64,000 bases of DNA from Burkholderia pyrrocinia (GCF_018417535.1 NZ_CP070977.1:3348001-3412000); one strand, 5' to 3'; positions 17,790-26,945 are shown, numbered from the stretch's first letter. Notes: generated by a model not told the origin, from the sequence alone. Translations and numbers: made by a program.

Positions 17790-18698
17790 TCAGCCTTCGA
17801 TCAGCGCAACCACTTCGTCGAGCGTCGGCGCGTGTGCGCCCGTGTGCCGGCACGCGGCGGCGCCCGCCGCCAGCGAGAACGCCAGATGCTCGCGCCACGA
17901 GCGCTGCGGCGCGGCCATCAGGCTGAACAGCATGCCGCCGATCGACGCGTCGCCCGCGCCGACGGTATCGACCACTTCGACGCGCGGCGGGCTGGCCTCG
18001 TGCACGTCGCCGTCCGCGTAGAGCGTCGCCGCCTGCGCGCCGCGCGTGACGAACACGGCCGCGCGCGGGTTCAGCGCGCGCACCGCCGCGATCGCGTCGG
18101 GCCCGTCGCCGCCGAACAGGTGCCGCAGGTCCTCGTCGGATACCTTGATCAGGTCGGCGAGGCCGGCCATCTTCTCCAGCGTCGGCCGGTACGCGGCCGT
18201 CATCAGGTTCCGGTAGTTCGGATCGAAGCTGATCTTCACGCCGCGCGCGTGCAGGTCGGCCGCGAGCGCGGCCAGCGTGCCCGCGAGCGGCTCGCGCACG
18301 AGGCTGATGCAGCCGAAATGCGCCCATTTCACGTGGTCGGCCCAGCCGGCCGGCAGCCGCGCGGGATCGAACGCGAGATCGGCGCTCGCTTCGCCGATGA
18401 AGAAGTACGCGGGCGGACGCGTCTCGTGGACGATCGCGAGCAGCGGCGGCCGCGCGACGCGCTGCAGGAAGCGCAGGTCGAGCCCGGCCGCGTCGCTCGT
18501 GCGCCATAACACGTCGGAGAAGCAGTCCTCGCCGATCGAGCCCGCGAGCGCGCTCGGCACGCCGAGCCGCGCGACCGCGCGCGCGACGTTCCAGCCGGCG
18601 CCGCCCGGCACCGACGTCCACTGCGCATCGCCCGCGCGCACCATGTCGGTCAGGATGTCGCCCGCCGACACGAAAGCCGGAAACGTGCCGCCGCTCAT
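17790..18698 (-). CDS. PfkB-family carbohydrate kinase, probable fructokinase
   Basis: A 302-residue ribokinase-fold sugar kinase. The PfkB signatures are visible: SVPGGAGWNVARAVARLG near 29-46 (substrate side) and VEVVDTVGAGDASIGGMLF near 246-264, where the Asp of GAGD is the catalytic base. Its start overlaps the AGE epimerase stop by four bases (ATGA), so the pair is translationally coupled. Together with a mannose/N-acylglucosamine-type isomerase upstream, this suggests isomerisation to fructose followed by phosphorylation to fructose-6-phosphate. The precise sugar is inferred. Confidence 0.9.
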   Translation of the reverse strand: MSGGTFPAFVSAGDILTDMVRAGDAQWTSVPGGAGWNVARAVARLGVPSALAGSIGEDCFSDVLWRTSDAAGLDLRFLQRVARPPLLAIVHETRPPAYFFIGEASADLAFDPARLPAGWADHVKWAHFGCISLVREPLAGTLAALAADLHARGVKISFDPNYRNLMTAAYRPTLEKMAGLADLIKVSDEDLRHLFGGDGPDAIAAVRALNPRAAVFVTRGAQAATLYADGDVHEASPPRVEVVDTVGAGDASIGGMLFSLMAAPQRSWREHLAFSLAAGAAACRHTGAHAPTLDEVVALIEG

Positions 18699-19975
18699 TG
18701 CGTCGGCTCGCTGCGCGCCGTGCGCGCGAGGGTCGCGAGCACGTCGTAGCATGCGCCCATCGTGTGATAGTCGGTCTTGCCGGCCGGGCTCTTCTCGTCG
18801 CTGTACTTGCGGTTGTCGCAGGTGAGGATCCGGTACCACGCGCCGTAGCGGTGATCGACGAAATGCGCCCAGCTGTAGCGCCAGATCTCGTCGTACCAGT
18901 CCCAGAAGCGCTCGCTGCCGGTGCGCGCGCCGAGCATCGCGGCCGCCGCGAAGGTTTCCGCCTGCACCCAGAAGTACTTGTTGTGGTCGCAGATCGTGAA
19001 GTCGGGGCCGAAGCCGTAGTACAGGCCGCCGTGATCGGCGTCCCACGCATGCGCGAGCGCCGCGTCGAACAGTTCGGCCGCGCGCGGCACGAGCCAGTCG
19101 AGCGGGCGGTGCCGCTCGAGGATCAGCAGCAGCTTCGCCCATTCGGTCTGGTGCCCTGGCTGGAAGCCCCACGGCCGGAAGATGTTCGAACTGTCTTCCT
19201 TGTTGTAGTCCCAGTCGGCCGACCAGTCCGCATGGTAGTGCTCCCACACGAGCCCGCCCGACAGCGCGGCCTGGCGCTGCGTGATGTGGGTCGCGAGCTT
19301 TTCCGCGCGATCGAGGTAGGTCAGATGGCCGGTCGCCTCGTAGGCCGCGAGCAGCGCCTCCGTCATGTGCATGTTCGCGTTCTGGCCGCGGTACGACGAC
19401 ACGATCCAGTTCGGCGTCGCGTCGTCCGCATAGAGGCCCGCGGCCGCATCCCAGAAGCGGTGCTCGGCCAGCTCGTAGGTCGCCGCGATCAGCGCTCGCG
19501 CCTCGTCGATGCCGGCCATCGTCGCGTGCGCGGCCGCGAGCAGCACGAACGCGAGCCCGTAGCAGTGGCGCGTGCCGTCGAGCGTCGCGCGCTTCGCGCC
19601 GTCGCGCCAGTCGAGTTCCCAGTCGTAGCCCTGCAGTGCGTCGTCCCAGTGCGCGTCGCGCAGGAAGCGCAGCCCGTGGCGCGCGTAGTCGAGGTGACGC
19701 GGATCGCCGAAATGCCGGTACGCCATCGCGTAGTTGAAGACGAACCGGCAACTGCTGACGAGGTGGCGCGACGTGCGGTTGTAGATGCTGCCGTCGTCGC
19801 GGAAGTAGTGGTAGAAGCCGCCCGTCGGGTCGAACGCGTTCGTCGCGTAGAAGCGCAGCGTGTCCTCGATGTGCGACAGCAGGAACGACGGATCGCGGAA
19901 GCTCGCGACGAACGGTGCGGCTTGCGTGTGGGCGGCCGGCGCGGCCGTGCAGGGTTGGACCGGGGGCATGTTCAT
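18695..19975 (-). CDS. AGE family epimerase/isomerase (mannose isomerase-like)
   Basis: A 426-residue (alpha/alpha)6-barrel protein of the N-acylglucosamine 2-epimerase family. Motifs typical of this fold include SCRFVFNYAMAYRHFG (about 75-90), the substrate Arg/His region GTRHCYGLAFVLLAAA (about 135-150), GFQPGHQTEWAKLLLILE (about 270-287) and CDHNKYFWVQAETFAA (about 340-355). The His residues in GHQTEW and near the end are those used for proton transfer in mannose isomerases. It overlaps both neighbours by four bases, LacI upstream and PfkB kinase downstream. A mannose-fructose interconversion is likely but not proven. Confidence 0.9.
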   Translation of the reverse strand: MNMPPVQPCTAAPAAHTQAAPFVASFRDPSFLLSHIEDTLRFYATNAFDPTGGFYHYFRDDGSIYNRTSRHLVSSCRFVFNYAMAYRHFGDPRHLDYARHGLRFLRDAHWDDALQGYDWELDWRDGAKRATLDGTRHCYGLAFVLLAAAHATMAGIDEARALIAATYELAEHRFWDAAAGLYADDATPNWIVSSYRGQNANMHMTEALLAAYEATGHLTYLDRAEKLATHITQRQAALSGGLVWEHYHADWSADWDYNKEDSSNIFRPWGFQPGHQTEWAKLLLILERHRPLDWLVPRAAELFDAALAHAWDADHGGLYYGFGPDFTICDHNKYFWVQAETFAAAAMLGARTGSERFWDWYDEIWRYSWAHFVDHRYGAWYRILTCDNRKYSDEKSPAGKTDYHTMGACYDVLATLARTARSEPTQ

Positions 19976-20991
19976 GATTCGGTAGCCGTTGCGATATCGA
20001 GTGCCGGGGAGCCGGCGGGCTGGCTGCTGGCCCGCACGATCAGCTCGACGGGCAGGGAAATCTCGGTGCGCTCGGGCGCTTCGGCGAGCAGCAGCTCGAC
20101 GCCGCGGCGGCCGAGCGCTTCCTTGTCGACCGCGAGCGTCGTGAGCGGCGGGCTTGCGTGTGCGGCGGCCGGGATGTCGTCGAAGCCGACGATCGCGATG
20201 TCTTCCGGAATCCGCACGCCGCGTGCGATGCATACGCGCTGCGCGGCCAGTGCGGCGGCGTCGTTGTACGCGAAGACGGCGTCGGGGCGCTGGCCGGGCG
20301 CGTCGAGCAGTTGCTGCATCGCGCGCGCAGCGCCGGTGTCGGGGTCGAGCCCGGCGTCGATCGTCACTTCGTACGCGGGATCGAACAGCCGGCCGGCCTC
20401 GAAGAATGCGCGCCGGTAGCCGATCGCGCGCTGCGCGATGCTGTAGTGCGCGGCCGAGCCGCCGATGAATGCGATGCGCGAACGGCCGGTGGCGAGCAGA
20501 TGGCGCATCGCGAGCGCCGCGCCGGTCGCGTTGTCGATGTTGACCGAGCGCAGCCCGGGCGCCCACAGGTCGATCAGCACCAGCGGCCGGCCGGTCGCGG
20601 CGAGCGCCTCGATCGTCTCGGGCTCGATGAAGCCGGCGACCGCGATCGCGTCGGGCGCGTGCGGGCGCATCTGGCGCAGCACGTCGTCGTTCGGGCCGAC
20701 CGTGAGCAGCGTCGGCACGATGCCGCGCTCGCGGCACGCGTCCTCGACGCCGTGCAGCACGTGCGAGAAGAACGGGCTGGCGGGAAAGCGGTTGTGCTGG
20801 CGGTGCAGCAGGAAGGTGAGCCGGCGGATGCGCGGCCGCAACTGCGCGGGATCGTAGCCGAGCTGCCGCGCGATCTCGACGATGCGCGCACGCGTGGCTT
20901 CCGACAGGCCCGGCTGGTTTTTCAGCGCGCGGGAGACGGTGCCGATCGAGACCTCTGCCGCCCGCGCTACATCGCGAATGGTGGTGCCCAT
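19972..20991 (-). CDS. LacI-family transcriptional repressor of the sugar operon
   Basis: A 339-residue LacI/GalR regulator. The N-terminal helix-turn-helix is TIRDVARAAEVSIGTVSRAL (residues 4-23) with the hinge near QLGYDPAQL; the rest is a periplasmic-binding-protein-like effector domain (VFAYNDAAALAAQRV, IVGFDDIPAAAHASPPLTT). It is the first gene of the leftward operon and overlaps the epimerase start. A near-consensus LacI-type operator sits at 21017-21030, just upstream of its start, so autorepression of the whole operon is likely. The inducer is presumably the sugar or its phosphate. Confidence 0.93.
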   Translation of the reverse strand: MGTTIRDVARAAEVSIGTVSRALKNQPGLSEATRARIVEIARQLGYDPAQLRPRIRRLTFLLHRQHNRFPASPFFSHVLHGVEDACRERGIVPTLLTVGPNDDVLRQMRPHAPDAIAVAGFIEPETIEALAATGRPLVLIDLWAPGLRSVNIDNATGAALAMRHLLATGRSRIAFIGGSAAHYSIAQRAIGYRRAFFEAGRLFDPAYEVTIDAGLDPDTGAARAMQQLLDAPGQRPDAVFAYNDAAALAAQRVCIARGVRIPEDIAIVGFDDIPAAAHASPPLTTLAVDKEALGRRGVELLLAEAPERTEISLPVELIVRASSQPAGSPALDIATATES

Positions 20992-21016
20992 CGTTCGGGG
21001 TCCGGTTTGTTTAGGG

Positions 21017-21030
21017 TGAAAGCGATTGTA
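21017..21030. promoter_or_regulatory. LacI-family operator upstream of the sugar operon
   Basis: TGAAAGCGATTGTA matches the general LacI-family palindrome TGNAANCGNTTNCA at all fixed positions but one. It is 26 bp upstream of the regulator's start codon, overlapping the expected promoter. Confidence 0.75.
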
Positions 21031-21370
21031 TAGTAAAACATATCGCGGAATTCGGGCCGGATAGCCGGGGAATACCCGCGAATAACGGGTTTTTAAGCGC
21101 TAATCTGCGAAAACGTCGTTACTAAAAATACTAAACAAAACGTGAAAAAGGCAAGGTGGCCGTGCGGGAGCCCGGCGGTCCGGACGGCGGGTGGGAACGG
21201 TGCGGGAAGCGGTTGGAAAGCGGGCCTGCTTCGCGTGTCCGCGCAGGGGGCGCGGCGGCCGGTGCGGGTGGCCGGAAGCCGAAGCGCAACGATTCGGCCG
21301 GTTGATGGGTGGACGTCCATCCCCGCCGCACGGAGCGCAGCCGTATCCGCGCTCGACGATTGCCCGTCGT
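21031..21370. other. Intergenic region between LacI operon and EAL-GGDEF gene
   Basis: About 340 bp. The left 110 bp is AT-rich, suiting the LacI-operon promoter; the rest is GC-rich and lies beyond the 3' end of the EAL-GGDEF gene. I see no gene and no clear terminator hairpin. Confidence 0.4.
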
Positions 21371-23215
21371 TCAGCCAGCCGCCACCGCCGCGGCCGGCGG
21401 TTCGCCGCGATTGCGCAGCGCGGCGCGGCCCGCGTCGAGATCGACGACCGCGAGCCCGCCCGGCCGCTGTTTCGCGCGCCGCTTCGCGAGCGCCGCGACC
21501 GACGCGATCTCGTCGCTGCCGTAGCGCTCCGCGCCATGCGCGCCGGCCGGCACGCCGACCGCGCCGATCGCCATCGTCACGAAGCCGAAGAACGCCGGGT
21601 TGCCGTGGCGGTCCTCGCCGCGCAGCCCGCCCGCCTGCCGGTCGGCCTGCGTGTAGAAGCGCTGCGCGCCGTCGTTGAAGCGCGCGATCGCGTCGGCCGC
21701 GCGCACGTGCCAGTCGTCGCGCTGGAACAGCACGAGGAAGTCGTCGCCGCCGACGTGCCCGAGAAAGTCGCGCTGCGGGTCGCACACGCCGGCCAGCACC
21801 GTCGCGGCGAACTTCAGCACCTCGTCGCCCTGCCAGTAGCCGTACTGGTCGTTGAACGGCTTGAACTGGTTCAGGTCGACGTAGCACGCATGGAAACCGG
21901 CATCGCGCTGGAGCAGGCGGTCGATATGCGCGCTGATCGGGATGTTGCCGGGCAGGAACGTCAGCGGGTTCGCGTAGCGCGCGGCTTCGATGCGCATCTC
22001 GGTCACCGCGCGCACGAGGCTCTCGCCGGTGCCGAGCCCGACGTAGCGGCCGTGTTCGGTGATCACGAAGCCGTCCGCGAGATAGCGCTGGTCGTGGCTC
22101 GCGAGCAGCGTCGCGAGCTGCTCGACCGTCGTCGCGTTGTCGATCATCAGCGGCACGTCGTTCGCGAACTGCAGGCACGGCTTCTTCCCGAACACCTCGC
22201 GGTGATACGGCAGCGCGAAGCGGTCGATGAAGCCGCGGCGATTCACGAGCGCGACCGGCCGCCCGCGTTCGACGAGCGCGACCGCGTGCAGGTCGGGCAT
22301 CCGGTTGAACAGGTCGAGCACGTCGTTGCTGGTCGCGTCGCGCGGCAGCGCCGGCGCGGGGACGAGCATCTTCGCGGCGATCGTGCCGGCCGGCCGCACG
22401 GTGCGCGTCGCGCCGGGAAACACCGCGATGTGCGGCGCGCGGATCGCATCGCGCGCGGCCGGCGCGACGATCCGCGACGGCTGCGCGTTCGGCCGGCCGA
22501 GCAGGAAGCCCTGCACGCAGCAGATGCCCATGTCGCGCACGACGATCAGGTCGCACTCGTTCTCGATGCCTTCCGCGATCAGTTGCGCGCCGCTCGCCTG
22601 CGCGAAGTGCTGCATCGCCCTCACGGCCTCGAACTTGAGCGGGTCGCGCGAGATGTCGTGGATGAAGAAGCGGTCGATCTTCACGACGTCCGGATGCAGG
22701 CGCAGCCACAGGTTCATGCTCGCGTTCGCGGTGCCGTAGTCGTCGAGCGCGAACTGGATTCCGGCGTCGCGCAGCGACGCGACCGCCGGCCCGATCTGCG
22801 CGACATCCGGTATCGCGTTCTGCTCGGTCAGCTCGATCACGATGCGCTCGGCGCCGACCTGCGCACGGCCGAGGAACTGGCGCGCGCGCTCGCGTTCGCT
22901 GGCGAGCCGCAGGATCGTGCCGGCGCTGAAATTGAGGAACAGCTTGCCGTCGCAGCCGAGCGCCGCGAACGCGTCGAGGCAGGTGAGCGCGGCGGCCTGT
23001 TCGAGCGCGATGGTTGCGCCTTCGCGCGCGGCCTGCGCGAACAGCGCGGCGGGCGGCTCGAGGTCGGTGCCGTGCGGGCCGCGTATCAGGCCTTCGTAGC
23101 CGACGACCGTCCCCGACCCGAGATCGACGATCGGCTGGAAAACGGCGGCGAGCGCGCGATCCGCGATCAGGCGCGCGGTGCTGACGGCAGCGGAGTCGGA
23201 GTGGAGCGCGGGCAT
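21371..23215 (-). CDS. EAL - CBS-like - GGDEF cyclic-di-GMP protein
   Basis: A 614-residue cytoplasmic signalling protein. The N-terminal EAL domain (about 15-255) keeps the catalytic set: YEGLIRG (Gly replaces Ala of EAL), FLNFSAG, IELTEQ, ALDDYGTANASM, VKIDRFF, AEGIEN and VQGFLLG, so phosphodiesterase activity is plausible. A middle part (about 300-400; TSNDVLDLFNRMPDLHAVAL) looks like paired CBS repeats. The C-terminal GGDEF domain (about 430-600) has GGDDF in place of GGDEF; Asp for Glu at that site makes cyclase activity uncertain. The order EAL-CBS-GGDEF matches a known Pseudomonas/Burkholderia family. The start is uncertain, as no clear ribosome site is seen. A tandem repeat lies 128 bp upstream. 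Confidence 0.9.
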   Translation of the reverse strand: MPALHSDSAAVSTARLIADRALAAVFQPIVDLGSGTVVGYEGLIRGPHGTDLEPPAALFAQAAREGATIALEQAAALTCLDAFAALGCDGKLFLNFSAGTILRLASERERARQFLGRAQVGAERIVIELTEQNAIPDVAQIGPAVASLRDAGIQFALDDYGTANASMNLWLRLHPDVVKIDRFFIHDISRDPLKFEAVRAMQHFAQASGAQLIAEGIENECDLIVVRDMGICCVQGFLLGRPNAQPSRIVAPAARDAIRAPHIAVFPGATRTVRPAGTIAAKMLVPAPALPRDATSNDVLDLFNRMPDLHAVALVERGRPVALVNRRGFIDRFALPYHREVFGKKPCLQFANDVPLMIDNATTVEQLATLLASHDQRYLADGFVITEHGRYVGLGTGESLVRAVTEMRIEAARYANPLTFLPGNIPISAHIDRLLQRDAGFHACYVDLNQFKPFNDQYGYWQGDEVLKFAATVLAGVCDPQRDFLGHVGGDDFLVLFQRDDWHVRAADAIARFNDGAQRFYTQADRQAGGLRGEDRHGNPAFFGFVTMAIGAVGVPAGAHGAERYGSDEIASVAALAKRRAKQRPGGLAVVDLDAGRAALRNRGEPPAAAVAAG

Positions 23216-23342
23216 GGGCGAGGGCAGCCGAATCGACGGGACGCCCGGCTTAACGGCATCGCTCGCGGGAAATTGAGTGAAGATTTCATGACGCGACGGG
23301 CGCTGATGGTGCATCGCGTTGGGCGCGCATCGGTGCGCGTTC

Positions 23343-23419
23343 GGGAGGCGGGGAGGCGGGGAGGCGGGAAGGCGGGAAGGCGGGAAGGCGGGAAGGCGGA
23401 AGGCGGAAGGCGGAAGGCG
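23343..23419. repeat. Short tandem repeat: 8-bp then 7-bp units
   Basis: Ten head-to-tail units: three GGGAGGCG, four GGAAGGCG, then three GAAGGCG. The last group loses one base, so the period shortens from 8 to 7. The array lies between the EAL-GGDEF start and the 3' end of the transporter gene. Such simple repeats change length by slippage. Confidence 0.95.
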
Positions 23420-23451
23420 GCCACCCGTTGACCGTCCCGCCTCCGTTCCCG

Positions 23452-24486
23452 TCAGCGCTTGCCGGCGCTCAGCGCGCCGGGCGTCGATGCCGCGCCGTCC
23501 TGCCCGCCGCGCTCGCCGCTCATGTCGCGCGCGCCCCAGCGCTGCGCGAGCGCCGCGCACGCCATCAACTGGATCTGGTGGAACAGCATCAGTGGCAGCA
23601 CGATCGCGCCGACCGCATTCGCCGAGAAGATCACCTTCGCCATCGGCACGCCGGCCGCGAGGCTCTTCTTCGAGCCGCAGAAGATGATCGTGATCTGGTC
23701 GGCCCGGTTGAAGCCGAGCCGCTTGCTGACGAACGCGGTCAGCAGCAGCGCGATCGCAAGCAGCACCAGGTTGACGATCAGCAGGCCGCCGAGCGCGCGC
23801 GCCGGGATCTGGTGCCACAGGCCCTCGTTGACGGCCTCGCTGAACGCGACGTAGACGACGAGCAGGATCGAGCCCTGGTCGACGAAGCGCAGCACGCCGC
23901 GGTTGCGTTCGATCCAGCCGCCGATCACGGGCCGCAGCAACTGGCCGGCGATGAACGGCACGAGCAGTTGCATCACGATGCTGCCGACCGTGCTCCACGG
24001 CGACGCGGCGGCGGCCGACTGCGACGTGATCATCAGCCCGACGAGCGCCGGCGTGACGAAGATCCCGAGCAGGCTCGACGCGGATGCAGCGCACACGGCG
24101 GCCGGCACGTTGCCCTTCGCGATCGACGTGAACGCGATCGACGACTGGACCGTCGACGGCAGCGTGCACAGGAACAGCACGCCCGCGTAAAGCGTCGGCG
24201 TGACGAGCGGCTGCAGCACGGGTTTCAGCGCGAGGCCGAGCAGCGGGAACAGCGCGAACGTGCTGAGCAGCACGACCGCGTGCAGCCGCCAGTGGGTCGC
24301 GCCGGCGACCACCGCCTCGCGCGACAGCTTCGCGCCGTGCAGGAAGAACAGCAGGCCGACCGCGATATTGGTCGCCCAGTTGAACGCATGGGCGGCCGGG
24401 CCGCGGCACGGCAGGAGGCTCGCCAGCACGACGGTGCCGACGAGCGCGAGCGTGAAGTTGTCGGGAAGAAAACGGGGACGGGCCAT
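23452..24486 (-). CDS. Bile acid:sodium symporter-family (SBF-like) transporter
   Basis: A 344-residue inner-membrane protein with about ten hydrophobic segments, of the SBF-like/YfeH group. Characteristic stretches are IAVGLLFFLHGAKLSREAVVAG (about 40-61), FLCTLPSTVQSSIAFTSIAKGN (about 104-125) with the crossover region, and IIFCGSKKSLAAGVPMAK (about 280-297). The start MARPRFLPDNF fits the family; the longer in-frame extension upstream is basic and unlikely. The C-terminal ~25 residues are hydrophilic. Substrate unknown. It is divergent from a small exported protein. Confidence 0.88.
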   Translation of the reverse strand: MARPRFLPDNFTLALVGTVVLASLLPCRGPAAHAFNWATNIAVGLLFFLHGAKLSREAVVAGATHWRLHAVVLLSTFALFPLLGLALKPVLQPLVTPTLYAGVLFLCTLPSTVQSSIAFTSIAKGNVPAAVCAASASSLLGIFVTPALVGLMITSQSAAAASPWSTVGSIVMQLLVPFIAGQLLRPVIGGWIERNRGVLRFVDQGSILLVVYVAFSEAVNEGLWHQIPARALGGLLIVNLVLLAIALLLTAFVSKRLGFNRADQITIIFCGSKKSLAAGVPMAKVIFSANAVGAIVLPLMLFHQIQLMACAALAQRWGARDMSGERGGQDGAASTPGALSAGKR

Positions 24487-24832
24487 CGGGAACTCGATTC
24501 GGAAACGACGGAGGCGCGCGTCGCGCGCGCGGATGGCGCTATTGTCCCGGTTGGTCATTCACTACACAAATTCATTGTGAGAATCGATTGATGAATCGAT
24601 TGCATGCAACGGCGGCCATCGCACGCCCTCGGCGATGCGCAAAACGGCAGAAGAATGTTCTGTCGCGTTCGCGCCCTGAAGTGAAAAAAACTAGCAGTAA
24701 CATGGTGTTACACCGATGCCGGCGACCTAACACTTTTGGGCTCGACACAGTTTCGGGCGGCTCATAAATTACTGCTGAAAGCCTTGCGTCGGCCGAACGG
24801 TGCCGGCGGAAGGCGTGGACAGGCACGGAACG
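24487..24832. promoter_or_regulatory. Divergent intergenic region with a palindrome
   Basis: About 345 bp between two divergent genes, partly AT-rich. It contains a perfect inverted repeat GTAACA-TGG-TGTTAC at 24697-24711, overlapped by a second perfect dyad GGTGT-T-ACACC at 24704-24714. Either could bind a dimeric regulator of the rightward gene; no specific regulator family is indicated. Confidence 0.45.
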
Positions 24833-25327
24833 ATGACGGAACGGGTGAAACGGAAGATCGGACGATGGGTGGCAGGCGTGCTCGGCGCGCTGCTGATGCC
24901 GCTCGCGCTCGCGCAGCCGCCACACGGTGGTCATGGGTTCGGCGGCCACGGCTTCGGTGGCGGCGACATGCGTGCGTACGGTCAGCCGGCTGGCGGCGGG
25001 CCCGGTGGCATGCCCGTCTGGCGCCGCGTTGCGCCCCCCGCCGGTGCACGCGCCGGCGGCGTGAGCAGCTACGGCTCCCGCTGGGGGCTGCGGCCCACAC
25101 CGTCGTACGGCCATTACGCCGCGCAAAGCCCGTATCGCCCGATCAGCGCCGATGCGCGTCAGGTGCCGCGCCCGCCGGGCGGCGGCAACGTGCCGCTGCG
25201 CGCCGGTTCGATCCGCGCCGACGTCGCGCGCTACAACGAGGAGCGCGGCGGCCGTCCGATGCCGCCGCCCCGCTCGCAGGAAGAGCCTGCGCACTCGCCG
25301 TATTACTCCCCGTTCTACCGAAACTGA
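24833..25327 (+). CDS. Exported Gly/Pro-rich hypothetical protein
   Basis: A 164-residue protein beginning MTERVKRKIGRWVAGVLGALLMPLALA-Q, a Sec signal peptide. The mature part is low-complexity: His/Gly repeats (GGHGFGGHGFGGGD), Pro-rich stretches and a conserved-looking RAGSIRADVARYNEERGG near 120-137. Many Burkholderia have peptides of this kind of unknown function. A GTG 33 bp upstream is an alternative start. Likely periplasmic or surface-located; no catalytic motif. Confidence 0.72.
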   Translation: MTERVKRKIGRWVAGVLGALLMPLALAQPPHGGHGFGGHGFGGGDMRAYGQPAGGGPGGMPVWRRVAPPAGARAGGVSSYGSRWGLRPTPSYGHYAAQSPYRPISADARQVPRPPGGGNVPLRAGSIRADVARYNEERGGRPMPPPRSQEEPAHSPYYSPFYRN

Positions 25328-25672
25328 GCGCCCGCGCGCTCGTCCCCCTGCCGGCTGATGCGAATTCGCCACAGTCGCGCGCAGATTTCCGCTGATTTTC
25401 CCGCCGCATTGCGCTATCTTTCGCGCCCGGTTCGCGCATGCCACGCCGCCGTCCCGCCGCGCGGCTGCGTTCGCGCCGGGCCGCCGGCGCGCCTCCGGCC
25501 ATGGTTCGATTCCGCGAAGTTAATGCCGCCGCTATACCAGCAATAAGTGTGCGCAATTTTGACCGGACGAATGATCCGTAAAGATGGCTGCGCCCCATAC
25601 GACGCAAGCACTCGGCTCTAAAAAACAACGCTCGCGCCACTTATCGACTATTCGACAAAACCTGGAGATCCC
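25328..25672. promoter_or_regulatory. Promoter region of the porin gene
   Basis: About 345 bp. The left half is GC-rich and featureless. From about 25,500 it becomes AT-rich, consistent with a regulated porin promoter and a leader; CTGGAGATCCC precedes the ATG as ribosome site. No clear operator is identified. Confidence 0.4.
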
Positions 25673-26749
25673 ATGAATGCATTCGTTCGCCGTGCGTCGC
25701 GCACGTCCGTCAAGCTGATCGCCGCAGCCGCCTGCGTGGCGGCCACCGCTCCCGTCCATGCGCAGTCGAGCGTGTCGCTCTACGGTCAGGTTGACGAATG
25801 GGTCGGCGCAACCAAGTTCCCGGGCGGCGATCGCGCATGGAACGTGTCGGGCGGCGGGATGTCGACGTCGTACTGGGGCCTGCACGGCGCAGAGGATCTC
25901 GGCAGCGGCTACAAGGCGATCTTCACGCTGGAAAGCTTCTTCCGCGCGCAGAACGGCCAGTTCGGCCGCTTCCAGGGCGACACGTTCTTCGCCCGCAACG
26001 CATACGTCGGCATCAGCTCGCCGTACGGCACGGTCACGGCAGGCCGCCTGACGACGCACCTGTTCCTGTCGACGATCCTGTTCAACCCGTTCTACGACTC
26101 GTACACCTTCTCGCCGATGGTGTACCACGTGTTCCTCGGCCTCGGCACGTTCCCGACCTATCCGAGCGACCAGGGTGCAGTCGGCGATTCGGGCTGGAAC
26201 AATGCGCTGTCGTATACGTCGCCGTCGTTCGGTGGCCTGAATTTCGGCGCGATGTATGCGCTCGGCAACCAGGCCGGCGACAACCGCTCGAAGAAGTGGA
26301 GCGCGCAGTTCAACTATGCGAACGGCCCGTTCGCGGCGACCGCCATGTATCAGTACGTGAACTTCAACAACGGCCCGCAGGACCTGAGCGCGCTCGTCAC
26401 CGGCATGAAGAGCCAGGGCATCGCGCTGGTCGGCGCGACCTACGACCTGAAGCTCGTGAAGCTGTTCGGCCAGTACATGTATACGAAGAACGACCAGGTC
26501 GCGGGCAGCTGGCACGTGAACACCGCGCAGGGCGGCGTGTCGGTGCCGCTCGGCGTGGGCAACGCGATGGCGTCGTACGCGTATTCGCGCGATGCCGGCG
26601 GCCTCGACCAGACGCGCCAGACCTGGGCCGTCGGCTACGACTATCCGCTGTCCAAGCGCACGGACGTCTACGCCGCGTACATGAACGACCACATCAGCGG
26701 CCTGTCGACCGGCAACACGTTCGGCGCAGGTATCCGCGCGAAGTTCTGA
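25673..26749 (+). CDS. Gram-negative porin, OmpC-like beta-proteobacterial family
   Basis: A 358-residue outer-membrane trimeric porin. Residues 1-30 are a signal peptide ending VHA-Q, and the mature protein starts QSSVSLYGQVDEWVG, the standard opening of Burkholderia porins. Repeated amphipathic strands follow (WGLHGAEDLGSGYKAIFTLES, FFARNAYVGISSPYGTVTAGR). The protein ends in AGIRAKF, with the C-terminal Phe required for BAM assembly. A strong terminator follows. It is a single-gene unit. Confidence 0.95.
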   Translation: MNAFVRRASRTSVKLIAAAACVAATAPVHAQSSVSLYGQVDEWVGATKFPGGDRAWNVSGGGMSTSYWGLHGAEDLGSGYKAIFTLESFFRAQNGQFGRFQGDTFFARNAYVGISSPYGTVTAGRLTTHLFLSTILFNPFYDSYTFSPMVYHVFLGLGTFPTYPSDQGAVGDSGWNNALSYTSPSFGGLNFGAMYALGNQAGDNRSKKWSAQFNYANGPFAATAMYQYVNFNNGPQDLSALVTGMKSQGIALVGATYDLKLVKLFGQYMYTKNDQVAGSWHVNTAQGGVSVPLGVGNAMASYAYSRDAGGLDQTRQTWAVGYDYPLSKRTDVYAAYMNDHISGLSTGNTFGAGIRAKF

Positions 26750-26820
26750 CGCGCACGCGCGATCGGTGCGCCGGCCGCGCGCGAAAATCGCGTGTTCCGG
26801 CTGCATGTTTTCCCGCCCGA

Positions 26821-26854
26821 AACGGCGCCGCCACCCGCGGCGCCGTTTTGTCTT
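26821..26854 (+). terminator. Intrinsic terminator of the porin gene
   Basis: An 11-bp GC-rich stem (AACGGCGCCGC/GCGGCGCCGTT) with loop CACCC is followed by TTGTCTTTG. It is 72 bp after the porin stop. Confidence 0.85.
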
Positions 26855-26945
26855 TGCGTTTTGCCTTTGTTGACCTTTCTGTTTCCTCGCCTTTGTTACC
26901 CTATCTCGTAATTGGACCATTCCCCCGTCATTACGAGCTAGTTCG

